Source: JAJTHJ01 sp046316025 (GTDB lineage Bacteria; Pseudomonadota; Gammaproteobacteria; Burkholderiales; Burkholderiaceae_F). From it: a stretch of 49,416 nucleotides of DNA. This document shows positions 37,608 through 44,985 of the stretch, piece by piece. The position numbers were made by a program, and so were the translations under genes. The notes beneath the pieces are model-generated. The model was not told the DNA's origin. It did not search any database and saw only the letters and a program-made list of their open reading frames with translations. The number at the start of each line of letters is the position of its first letter. Position 1 is the first letter of the stretch. The DNA is taken from contig JBKCXU010000042.1 of the NCBI GenBank assembly GCA_046316025.1, positions 1 to 49,416 on the forward strand, written 5' to 3'.

Positions 37608-38528
37608 ATGCCGCCAGTCCTGATCGCCGAGCAGTTGCTCAACGGCATCCAGTTCGGCGTGATGCTGTTCCTGCTCGCCGCCGGGCTGACGCTGGTGTTC
37701 GGCATCATGGACGTGCTCAACCTGGCGCACGGATCGCTCTACATGATCGGTGCCTACCTGGCGGCGACCATCGCGGCGGCGAGCGGCAACTTCTGGCTGG
37801 CAGTGCCGCTCGCCATGCTCGCCACCGCCGCGGTGGCGCTGCTGCTGGAAACCACGCTGATCCGGCGCCTGTACGCACGCGACCATCTGGTGCAGGTGCT
37901 GGCGACCTTTGCGGTGGTGCTTATCGCCGACGACCTGACCAAGCTGATCTGGGGCCCGTCGCCGGTGCTCTACAACGCGCCGCCGGCGCTGGCCGGGCCG
38001 GTCGAACTGCTGCCGGGGTTCTTCTACCCGGCCTATCGGCTGCTGATCCTGGGCGTCGGCCTCGCGGCGGCCGCCCTGCTCTATCTCGTCATCGCCCGCA
38101 ACCGCGCCGGCATGCTGGTGCGCGCCGCAGCCAGCAACCGCGAGATGGCCGCCGCGATGGGCGTGCGCGTGCGCTGGCTGTACGCCGCGGTGTTTGCCGC
38201 CGGTGGGGCGCTCGCCGCGCTGGCGGGGGCGCTGCTAGGGCCGGTGCTGGCGGTGGAGATCGGCATGGGCGAGAACATCCTGATCCTGGCGCTGGTGGTG
38301 ATCGTGGTGGGCGGCATCGGCTCAGTGCGCGGCGCCTTCGTCGGCGCGCTGCTGGTCGGGCTGGTGGACACGGCGGGCCGCGCCTTTTTGCCGGCGCTGT
38401 TGTCGCTGGCGCTGCCGGAGTACCTGGTGGCTTCGGTCGCGCCGGCGCTGGCGGCCATTGCCATCTACGTTCTGATGGCCGCGGTGCTGTTCTACAAGCC
38501 GAGCGGCTTGTTCCCCGCGCGGGCCTGA
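37608..38528 (+). CDS. second branched-chain-type ABC transporter permease (LivH-like)
   Basis: A 306-residue inner-membrane permease with about eight hydrophobic segments. LivH markers are EQLLNGIQFGVMLFLLAAGL, the FGIMDVLNLAHGSLYMIGAY segment, REMAAAMGVRVR (coupling region) and VVGGIGSVRGAF. ATG 37608 is preferred to GTG 37587. It is separated from its binding-protein gene by the GNAT gene and about 200 nt of non-coding DNA. Four nt lie between its stop and livM. Confidence 0.93.
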   Translation: MPPVLIAEQLLNGIQFGVMLFLLAAGLTLVFGIMDVLNLAHGSLYMIGAYLAATIAAASGNFWLAVPLAMLATAAVALLLETTLIRRLYARDHLVQVLATFAVVLIADDLTKLIWGPSPVLYNAPPALAGPVELLPGFFYPAYRLLILGVGLAAAALLYLVIARNRAGMLVRAAASNREMAAAMGVRVRWLYAAVFAAGGALAALAGALLGPVLAVEIGMGENILILALVVIVVGGIGSVRGAFVGALLVGLVDTAGRAFLPALLSLALPEYLVASVAPALAAIAIYVLMAAVLFYKPSGLFPARA

Positions 38529-38532
38529 GGCG

Positions 38533-39474
38533 ATGGCGCGCGACCGGCTGCGCCGTGCGGCGCCGTGGCTGTTGCTGGCGGCGGCCGTCGCCTTCCCGTG
38601 GGCGGCGCAGGCGCTCGGGCAGGACTACTACATCGGTTTCGTGCGGCGGATCCTGATCTTTGCGTTGGCCGCGACCAGCCTGAACCTGATCCTCGGCTAC
38701 GGCGGCATGGTCTCGCTCGGCCACGCGGCGTTTTTCGGCATCGGCGCGTACACGGTGGCGATCCTCGCCACCCACGGCGTCGGCGACGCGTGGATCGCCT
38801 GGCCCGCCGCGGTCGGGCTGGCGGCGCTGGCGGCGGCCGGCATCGGCGCGATCTCGCTGCGCACGCGCGGCGTGTACTTCATCATGATCACGTTGGCCTT
38901 TGCGCAGATGGTCTACTACGTCGCCATCGGCCTCAAGGCCTACGGCGGCGAGGACGGGCTGCGCCTGAACGCGCGCAACGCGCTGCCCGGCAGCCTCGAC
39001 CTCGCTAACGACTGGCACTTCTACTACCTGGTGCTGGCGCTGCTGGTGCTGGTGCTGCTGGCGGTCAACCGGCTGGTCGATGCGCGCTTCGGCCACGCGC
39101 TGCTCGGCATCCGCGAAAACGAGGCGCGGATGCAGGCCATCGGCTTCGACACCACGCGCCTGAAGTGGGTGGCCTTCACGCTGGCCGGCGCCGGCGCGGG
39201 GCTGGCCGGCGTGCTGTTCGTCAACCACAACCAGTTCGTCTCGCCCACCGCGCTGCACTGGACGCAGAGCGCGAGCTTCGTGGTGATGGTGATTTTGGGC
39301 GGTGTCGGCTACCGCTACGGCGGGCTGGCCGGCGCTGCGACGCTGCTGTTGCTCGAAGAAGTGCTGTCCGCGTTCACCCCGTACTGGCATCTGGCGCTGG
39401 GCGCGATCCTGCTCGCGGTGGTGCTCGCCGCCCCGCGCGGGCTGGCGGGCCTCTTCAGCGGAAAGTCCAACTGA
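38533..39474 (+). CDS. second branched-chain-type ABC transporter permease (LivM-like)
   Basis: A 313-residue LivM-type permease of normal length: NLILGYGGMVSLGHAAFFGIG, then LLGIRENEARMQAIGFDTTR (coupling helix) and VVMVILGGVGYRYGGLAGAA. It lacks the C-terminal extension of the first LivM. Its TGA overlaps the next ATG (TGATG). Confidence 0.94.
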   Translation: MARDRLRRAAPWLLLAAAVAFPWAAQALGQDYYIGFVRRILIFALAATSLNLILGYGGMVSLGHAAFFGIGAYTVAILATHGVGDAWIAWPAAVGLAALAAAGIGAISLRTRGVYFIMITLAFAQMVYYVAIGLKAYGGEDGLRLNARNALPGSLDLANDWHFYYLVLALLVLVLLAVNRLVDARFGHALLGIRENEARMQAIGFDTTRLKWVAFTLAGAGAGLAGVLFVNHNQFVSPTALHWTQSASFVVMVILGGVGYRYGGLAGAATLLLLEEVLSAFTPYWHLALGAILLAVVLAAPRGLAGLFSGKSN

Positions 39475-40223
39475 TGGCCCTGCTGCAACTGCGCGATCTG
39501 CACAAGCGCTACGGCGGCTTGCAGGCCACCGCCGGCGTGTCGCTCGAGGTGGCGGCTGGGACGGTGCACGCGCTGATCGGCCCCAACGGCGCCGGTAAGT
39601 CCACGCTAATCAATCTGGTCAGCGGCACCGTGGCGGCGGATTCCGGCGCGGTGCTGCTGGACGGCCACGACCTGACCGCCCTCCCCGCCCATGCACGCGT
39701 AGCGCGCGGGCTGGCGCGCTCGTACCAGGTGACCAATCTCTTCAAGCGCTTCACGGCGCTCGACAGCGTGGCGCTAGCAGTGCAGGCCGCCAGCGGCAGC
39801 AGCCTGCGCTTCTGGGCGCCGGTGCGGCGCGAACATGATCTGTTCGCCCGCGCGCGGCAGGTGCTGGAGCGTGTCGGCCTGGGTGCGCGCGCCGAGGTGC
39901 CGGCCGGCGCGCTGGCGCACGGCGAGCAACGCCAGTTGGAAGTCGCGCTGGCGCTCGCCACCGGCGCGCGCGTGCTGCTGCTCGATGAGCCGATGGCCGG
40001 ACTGGGGGCCGACGAGTCGGCGCGCATGCTGGAACTGCTGCGCTCGCTCAAGGGCGGGCCGGCGCTGTTGCTGGTCGAGCACGACATGGATGCCGTGTTC
40101 CAACTGGCCGACACGATCACCGTGCTCGACTACGGCCGGGTGATTGCCGGCGGCGCGCCGGCGGCGATCCGCACCGACCCCGAGGTGCGCCGCGCCTATC
40201 TGGGCGAGGAGGCCGTGCCGTGA
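39474..40223 (+). CDS. second branched-chain-type ABC transporter ATP-binding protein (LivG-like)
   Basis: A 249-residue ABC ATPase with Walker A GPNGAGKST (Lys42), LivG insert RSYQVTNLFKRFTA, signature variant LAHGEQRQLE, Walker B LLLDEPMAGLG and H-loop VEHDMD. Its stop is followed by REP copy 3 before the LivF gene, which is otherwise expected to follow directly. Confidence 0.95.
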   Translation: MALLQLRDLHKRYGGLQATAGVSLEVAAGTVHALIGPNGAGKSTLINLVSGTVAADSGAVLLDGHDLTALPAHARVARGLARSYQVTNLFKRFTALDSVALAVQAASGSSLRFWAPVRREHDLFARARQVLERVGLGARAEVPAGALAHGEQRQLEVALALATGARVLLLDEPMAGLGADESARMLELLRSLKGGPALLLVEHDMDAVFQLADTITVLDYGRVIAGGAPAAIRTDPEVRRAYLGEEAVP

Positions 40224-40260
40224 CTCCAGTTCCACGTCAATCGAATAACAATGGCTCGTC

Positions 40261-40352
40261 ATTCCCGCGAAAGCGGGAATCCAGCTTCCTCGCAAGACCG
40301 GCTGGGTTCCCGCTGACGCCTGCCCCCGAGCACTCTTATCGGGGGCGGGAAC
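40261..40352 (+). repeat. REP-like two-hairpin element, copy 3, with enlarged second hairpin
   Basis: First hairpin ATTCCCGC/GCGGGAAT at 40261-40268 and 40273-40280 with a GAAA loop and CCAG following. The second has outer arms GTTCCCGC (40306-40313) and GCGGGAAC (40345-40352) and an inner stem GCCCCCGA/TCGGGGGC (40322-40329, 40339-40346) sharing two bases with the outer arm. It lies between livG and livF of the second transporter. Confidence 0.88.
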
Positions 40353-40383
40353 GACGCAGTTTGCCGAACGGCTTGGAAATCGC

Positions 40384-41091
40384 ATGAGCCTGCTGTGCAT
40401 CGAAGGCATGCAGGCCGGCTACGGCGCAAGCCAGGTGTTGTTCGGCATCGATCTCACCATCGGCGCCGGCCAAGTGGCCACCCTGCTCGGCCGCAACGGC
40501 ATGGGCAAGACGACCACGGTGCGCGCCACCCTTGGCCTGCTGCCGCTGCGGGCCGGGACTGTTACCTTCGACGGTCGGCGCATCGACGGTCTGGATACCG
40601 ACGCCATCGCGCGGCTGGGCATCGCGCTGGTGCCAGAGGGGCGGCAGATCTTCCCCAACCTCACCGTGCGCGAGAACCTGATCGCCTTTGCCGCCAACCG
40701 CGCGCAGGCGGCAGCGCCGTGGACGCTGGCGCGTGTGCTGGAACTCTTCCCGCGGTTGGCCGAGCGGGCCTACAACCTCGGCAGTCAACTCTCCGGCGGC
40801 GAGCAGCAGATGCTCGCCATCGGCCGCGCGCTGATGACCAACCCGCGGCTGCTGATTCTCGACGAAGCGACCGAAGGCCTCGCCCCGCTGGTGCGCGAGG
40901 ACATCTGGAACTGCCTCGCCTTGCTCAAGCGCGCCGGGCAGACGATCTTGGTGATCGACAAGTACGTCGAGCGGTTGATCGCGTTGGCCGACCGGCACAC
41001 GATCCTCGAACGCGGGCGGGTGGTCTGGCAGGGGAGCTCAGCGGCGCTGGCGGCGGACCACGGGTTGTGGCACCGGTATCTTGGGCTGTAG
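40384..41091 (+). CDS. second branched-chain-type ABC transporter ATP-binding protein (LivF-like)
   Basis: A 235-residue LivF-type ATPase with an intact Walker A GRNGMGKTT (Lys42), ALVPEGRQIFPNLTV, signature LSGGEQQMLAIG, and Walker B LLILDEATEGL. The H-loop reads VIDKYVER, so the switch histidine common in ABC ATPases is not evident here. The gene is 160 nt from livG because of the REP element. It converges with the RAYT gene. Confidence 0.94.
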   Translation: MSLLCIEGMQAGYGASQVLFGIDLTIGAGQVATLLGRNGMGKTTTVRATLGLLPLRAGTVTFDGRRIDGLDTDAIARLGIALVPEGRQIFPNLTVRENLIAFAANRAQAAAPWTLARVLELFPRLAERAYNLGSQLSGGEQQMLAIGRALMTNPRLLILDEATEGLAPLVREDIWNCLALLKRAGQTILVIDKYVERLIALADRHTILERGRVVWQGSSAALAADHGLWHRYLGL

Positions 41092-41103
41092 CAGTCGCAG
41101 CCG

Positions 41104-41964
41104 CTACGGCCCGCCCTTCGCGCCGCACTCCAGCGCCGCGATCACGCGGCTGACCCGAGAGACGGACAAACCCGTCGCCGTCGCAATCGCGGTCTGCGTG
41201 TAACCGCCCTCGCGATAGGCGAGCAGGATGCCGGCGTCGCGGTCGGCGCCGGCCCGAAACGACTCCAGCGGGCGTACCGCCGGCCGGCGGCGCTGGGCGC
41301 GCGGCACCTCGGCCGACACCGCGCGCCCGAACTTCGCTTGCATCCGTGCCCCAAACTCCGCCGAGCCGAGATAGATCTGCCCGACCAGCGCCTCGGTCCA
41401 CAGCGCCGCGTCCCGCCCCGCGCCGACGTAGCGTGCGTACGCCGCCGGCCCCTGCCGCTGCGGCGCCTGCGGCGCCAGCCGCAGATGCAACTCGCCGCTA
41501 TTGAGCCACGGCGGGCCGTCGGCCGCGCCGGCATGCGCGCGGTAGCTGCTCCACGGCCAGTCCTGCGCGCGCGCCACCAGCGCCGCCCGCACCGGATTCA
41601 GATCGACGTAGCGACACACGGCGAGGAAGTAGGCATCGCGATCGACCAGGATCGCCTTGAACCGACCTTGGAACAGGTGCCCCGCCTTGCGGTGGCGGCG
41701 GTTGAAGTACTGCGTGTAAACACCGTTGACGTGCCGCATGAGCCGCGACAGATTCGGCCGCCGGGTCTGCACCACGAAGTGGTAGTGATTGCCCATCAGG
41801 CAGTAGGCGAAGGCTTCGGCGTCGAAGCGATCCAGCCCGAGGGCGAGTACGTTGAGCAAGGCTTGGCGGTCGGCGTCGTCGACAAAGATCGGCTCGCGCC
41901 GGTCACCGCGCGCCGTCAGGTGGTACAGCGCACCTTCGAATTCAAGCCGCAGCGGACGGGACAT
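41104..41964 (-). CDS. REP-associated tyrosine transposase (RAYT, Y1_Tnp)
   Basis: A 286-residue IS200-like tyrosine transposase of the RAYT group. It opens MSRPLRLEFEGALYHLTARG, has the HUH-type metal motif HYH at residues 60-62 (LMGNHYHFVVQT), LFQGRFKAIL and the conserved CRYVDLNPVRA, whose Tyr is a candidate nucleophile. A C-terminal helix-turn-helix (about 240-280) is typical of long RAYTs. These proteins recognise REP hairpins and are thought to have spread them; three REP copies occur in this window. No terminal repeats of its own are seen at the 3' side, but the 24-bp repeat just upstream (41987) may mark one boundary. Confidence 0.93.
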   Translation of the reverse strand: MSRPLRLEFEGALYHLTARGDRREPIFVDDADRQALLNVLALGLDRFDAEAFAYCLMGNHYHFVVQTRRPNLSRLMRHVNGVYTQYFNRRHRKAGHLFQGRFKAILVDRDAYFLAVCRYVDLNPVRAALVARAQDWPWSSYRAHAGAADGPPWLNSGELHLRLAPQAPQRQGPAAYARYVGAGRDAALWTEALVGQIYLGSAEFGARMQAKFGRAVSAEVPRAQRRRPAVRPLESFRAGADRDAGILLAYREGGYTQTAIATATGLSVSRVSRVIAALECGAKGGP

Positions 41965-41986
41965 GCGAACACACTACGCGCGAAGG

Positions 41987-42010
41987 AGGCAAAAGGCAAG
42001 ACCTGACCCC
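41987..42010 (+). repeat. inverted repeat flanking the AT-rich islet, left copy
   Basis: 24 nt beginning AGGCAAAAGGCAAG and ending CTGACCCC; its reverse complement recurs at 42690-42713 with 23 of 24 matches. It lies 22 nt upstream of the RAYT start. Confidence 0.85.
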
Positions 42011-42039
42011 TTCTCCTTGCCTTCTCCTCGCTGGCTCCC

Positions 42040-42465
42040 TCAACGGGTAACTCGTCTCATCGCACCGATAGCCACAACGCTGCTACCGTCTGGCGACGAC
42101 GCGACCTCTACGAGATACGCCCCATCACTAAAGTAATCAACTGTAGATGTCCTTAGTTTAACTTGTTCTACAAATGTCCAACCATGCAAAGCGAGGATCG
42201 CGCGAACTTCTCCGTTGGTTGAAGACGCAGATACATTGCAAAGCAAATTACTGCGAGTCTTCTTGACGAAAAGACAATTCTCTTCGGAAACATAGACATG
42301 AAACATTTTCGCAACATCACGGACCACTACAAGTAACTCACTTTTCTTCTCTTGGGCAATAAAATTTGAATTTCCACGCCCTAAAAAAAACACAGGCAAG
42401 AAGACGAGGGTGCAAAGTAAAAGTGGCACCGCCGAAGTCAACGTTTCTTTAGAGTATTTCATCAA
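42040..42465 (-). CDS. small membrane-anchored hypothetical protein, AT-rich
   Basis: A 141-residue protein with one N-terminal hydrophobic helix (about residues 10-30, LLLCTLVFLPVFFLG) and a soluble remainder containing two Cys (NCLF, LLCNV). It has no family I recognise. Codon use is AT-rich, unlike all neighbours except the islet it occupies. The start is ATG 42465 or 42462. Size and topology resemble small accessory or immunity-type membrane proteins, but there is no direct evidence for either. Confidence 0.6.
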   Translation of the reverse strand: MMKYSKETLTSAVPLLLCTLVFLPVFFLGRGNSNFIAQEKKSELLVVVRDVAKMFHVYVSEENCLFVKKTRSNLLCNVSASSTNGEVRAILALHGWTFVEQVKLRTSTVDYFSDGAYLVEVASSPDGSSVVAIGAMRRVTR

Positions 42466-42496
42466 ATAAAATATAACTTCCTGCGTTTACTTAAAA

Positions 42497-42660
42497 TCAC
42501 CGTGGCCCGCAGTTCATAAGACATTTTGTGACGGACACACCGCCGCTAGGCCCCGGAGTTCCTATTTTTAAGTCGCCTGTTGTTCGCCACTGCATGCCTG
42601 CGGGTGTATTGAATGGCGATGTAGATGCGCCACCACCAACAAACAGTGGAGATATGAAAC
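42497..42660 (-). pseudogene. possible 3' remnant of an unknown gene inside the islet
   Basis: On the minus strand an open frame running from the right inverted repeat ends at 42497 with a Gly/Thr/Pro-rich sequence (GGGASTSPFNTPAGMQW, then CLMNCGPR at the C-terminus). It has no plausible start outside the repeat. It ends 31 nt upstream of the 42465 start and reads the same way. It could be the tail of a truncated protein or chance. The whole stretch 42466-42819 holds no other gene I can support. Confidence 0.25.
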
Positions 42661-42664
42661 TCGC

Positions 42665-42696
42665 TGGGAAACTGGGGTCATGGGAAACTGGGGTCA
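42665..42696 (+). repeat. 16-bp perfect tandem repeat
   Basis: TGGGAAACTGGGGTCA occurs twice head to tail at 42665-42680 and 42681-42696, running into the right inverted repeat. GGGGTCA is thus the shared edge motif of the islet. Confidence 0.85.
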
Positions 42697-42713
42697 AGTC
42701 TTGCCTTTTGCCT
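42690..42713 (-). repeat. inverted repeat flanking the AT-rich islet, right copy
   Basis: Reverse complement of the 41987-42010 repeat with one mismatch (C to T in the GACCTGACCCC part). Overlaps the end of the 16-bp tandem repeat. Confidence 0.85.
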
Positions 42714-42819
42714 ATCCGACGCACCAAGCAGCAAGCGAATCATGCCTGGACACTATCCGCGAGATTCACGACAAGCAAGCCACTTCCCGGGGAATCGGCC
42801 CGCTCGCCGGTCATAGCCA

Positions 42820-43725
42820 TCAGCCACCTGCCCGCCCGAACCCCGCGAACACCAACTCCGCCTCCGTACCCGCCACCCGCAGCGTGGCGCGCGCGCCGAC
42901 CGGCAGCGTGGCCTTGCGCGGCGCGTGGCCGAACGGCAGGCCGCGCACGATCGGCACCGCCAGCCGCGTGCGCAGGTGGGCGAGCGCGGAGTCGAGCGTG
43001 TACTCGTAGTCGGTAGCCATCGCCGGAATCGACACGAAGTCGCCGAGCAGAATCGCCCGCTGCCGCGCCAGAACGCCGGCCTGCGCCAGTTGCAGCAGCA
43101 TCCGCTCGATCCGGTACGCCGGTTCATTGACGTCTTCGACGAACAGGATGCCGCCGCGCACGCGGGGAAAGTACGGTGTGCCGACCAGCGCGCACAGCAT
43201 TGCGAGGTTGCCGCCCCAGAGCTTGCCGGCCACCGTCAGCGCGGGCCCATCCGCGGCAAAGCGAAGGCTGTGCCGCGGGCTGTCCAGCACCGCGAAAAAC
43301 TGCTCGACCGTGAACGCGTCCGGCTGCGCGGCGCCGAGCTCGGTCGCACTTGGCCCTTGCAGGCTGACGCCGCCGGCGCGCGCCAGGTAGGCGAGGTTGA
43401 ACGCGGTGAAGTCGCTGTAGCCGCAGGCGAGCGGCGCGCGGCGCGCGATGGCCGCGTAGTCGAGCCGGTCGAGCAGCCGCGTCAGCCCGAAGCCGCCGCG
43501 CGCGGCCAGCACCAGGTCGAGCCGCGGGTCGGTGGCAAAGGACTGCAACTCCGCCAGCCGCAGTTGGTCGCTGCCGGCAAAGCGCTCGTGTCGGGTAAAG
43601 CAACTGTCGCCGGCCTGCGCCTGCCAGCCGCGCGCGGCGAAGCGCTGCGCGGCGCGGTCGATCACCGCGGTGTCGGGCACCGCGGCCGAAGGTGCCACGA
43701 TGCCGACTGCCCTATTCCGTGCCAT
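42820..43725 (-). CDS. ldcA: muramoyltetrapeptide (LD-)carboxypeptidase
   Basis: A 301-residue LdcA-type serine peptidase (S66) that removes the terminal D-Ala from murein tetrapeptides in cytosolic recycling. Ser104 lies in ACGYSDFTAFN, the Glu in FVEDVNEPAYRIER and the His in GLPFGHAP complete the Ser-Glu-His set; RGGFGLTRLL and LWGGNLAML are family motifs. The start at 43725 has AGGAGG ahead of it; a longer frame upstream overlaps tadA. It overlaps the tadA-type gene by 14 nt, suggesting co-transcription. Confidence 0.93.
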   Translation of the reverse strand: MARNRAVGIVAPSAAVPDTAVIDRAAQRFAARGWQAQAGDSCFTRHERFAGSDQLRLAELQSFATDPRLDLVLAARGGFGLTRLLDRLDYAAIARRAPLACGYSDFTAFNLAYLARAGGVSLQGPSATELGAAQPDAFTVEQFFAVLDSPRHSLRFAADGPALTVAGKLWGGNLAMLCALVGTPYFPRVRGGILFVEDVNEPAYRIERMLLQLAQAGVLARQRAILLGDFVSIPAMATDYEYTLDSALAHLRTRLAVPIVRGLPFGHAPRKATLPVGARATLRVAGTEAELVFAGFGRAGG

Positions 43726-44689
43726 CGCTCGCCTCCTGCGGTAGGCTGCCCGCCTTCTGCAACTCGCGCCGATGGGCAAAGAACTGCGACAGCAGCCCGC
43801 CGCAGTCGTCGGCCAGCACGCCGCCGCGCACGCGGGTGTGGTGGTTCAACCGCGGCTCGGCAAAGAGATCGACCACGCTGCCGCAGGCGCCCGTCTTGGG
43901 GTCGCGCGCGCCGTACACGAGCCGGCGGATGCGCGCATGCTGGATCGCGCCGGCGCACATTGCGCAAGGCTCCAGCGTCACGTACAGGTCGCAGTGCGCC
44001 AGCCGATAGTTGCCGAGCAGCGCAGCCGCCGCGCGCAGCGACTGGATCTCGGCGTGCGCGGTCGGGTCGGCGTTGCCGATCGGTTGATTGAAACCGGTGG
44101 CCAGCACCTGCCCATCCTTGACCACAACCGCGCCTACGGGGACTTCGCCCAACGCCCAGGCGTTGTGCGCCTGATCGATGGCCAGCCGCATGAACACCGC
44201 ATCGGCATCCGGCGTGGCCGCGGGCAGTTCCTCGACCTGCATCGCCTGCGCCAACCAGGCCTGCTTGCGCGCAGCGCGCGCTCCGTCATGCGCGCTGCGG
44301 GCCTGCTCTACCGCAAGCTCCAGGTCTTCCGGTTGCAGTGCCGCCGCCGCGTCGGCCAGCCAGTCGGGAAAGCTTCCGCGCCGATAGTCGGTGCCGCGGT
44401 CGGATCGCAGCACGAAGCCCGTGTCCGCCAGCCAGCGGCGCAGTTCGACGTGATCGGTGGCGAGCCAGCGCCCTGCCCCGCCCAAAAAGCGGCGCAGACA
44501 GTCGTTGGCATCGCGCTCCGCCAGCAGGCGGCCGGGTGGCAGGAAGAGCGTGGCCGAGGCGAATACCAGCTCAAGATCGCGCGCATCCCGCTCGCGCAGC
44601 GTGGACAGATGCACGCCGTCGCGCACACCGAGCTGCGCCAGGCGATCCAGCCAGGCTTGGGTGTCGAGCACGGCGGCGGCCGTTGGCAT
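43712..44689 (-). CDS. tadA: tRNA adenosine(34) deaminase TadA with N-terminal DUF2087-like domain
   Basis: A 325-residue fusion. The C-terminal 160 residues are TadA, which converts A34 to inosine in tRNA-Arg(ACG): HAE at 212-214 and PCAMC (Cys242, Cys245) bind the catalytic zinc, with GEVPVGAVVV upstream. The N-terminal 100-110 residues resemble DUF2087: RDANDCLRRFLGG, then HVELRRWLADTGFVLRSDRG and TDYRRG. A charged linker joins them. TadA alone is about 150-180 residues, so the extra domain is unusual. The start 44689 was chosen because nothing upstream to 44788 looks coding, but no clear ribosome site is visible. Confidence 0.88.
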   Translation of the reverse strand: MPTAAAVLDTQAWLDRLAQLGVRDGVHLSTLRERDARDLELVFASATLFLPPGRLLAERDANDCLRRFLGGAGRWLATDHVELRRWLADTGFVLRSDRGTDYRRGSFPDWLADAAAALQPEDLELAVEQARSAHDGARAARKQAWLAQAMQVEELPAATPDADAVFMRLAIDQAHNAWALGEVPVGAVVVKDGQVLATGFNQPIGNADPTAHAEIQSLRAAAALLGNYRLAHCDLYVTLEPCAMCAGAIQHARIRRLVYGARDPKTGACGSVVDLFAEPRLNHHTRVRGGVLADDCGGLLSQFFAHRRELQKAGSLPQEASDGTE

Positions 44690-44985
44690 TGCGATGAGGC
44701 GGTTCGGGCGCGGAGCGACGATTGTTTCACAGCCCCCGGCTACCAGACGCACCGGGTACCGGCCACCCGCGGCCGATGCGACGCGCACTCCTCAGCCGGG
44801 CGGGCTCGCCAGCGAGTCGGCAAAGTACCCGATGCTGTTTCGTTACCCCGGCAAACCCGTACAGGTCGAAAGTAGAGTTATGGTTTCGGGGCAGCGTGCG
44901 TCGCCTCGATTTCGGCTTCTTCGGATTACAAGGGCCGGCAGCGGGACCCCCGGCGATCCGACCTGCACACTGCGGAGAACGAACG

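Larger units (their letters stand above)
41987..42713. mobile_element. AT-rich islet bounded by 24-bp inverted repeats next to RAYT
   Basis: 727 nt whose base composition (roughly 45-50 % GC by eye) departs sharply from the flanks. The ends are the two 24-bp inverted repeats. Inside are one membrane-protein gene (42040-42465, minus), a possible gene remnant (42497-42660, minus) and a 16-bp tandem repeat. No transposase lies within it; the adjacent RAYT could have acted on it in trans. Foreign origin is inferred from composition. Confidence 0.45.

Noticed and set aside
41104..41964. classical IS200/IS605 insertion sequence
   Set aside because: Protein length, opening motif and REP context fit a RAYT; no TnpB and no element ends around the gene on the 3' side.
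44690..44985. extension of TadA to a start at 44788
   Set aside because: The extra residues are low-complexity and run into the region upstream of a divergent gene; the DUF2087-like part begins after 44689.
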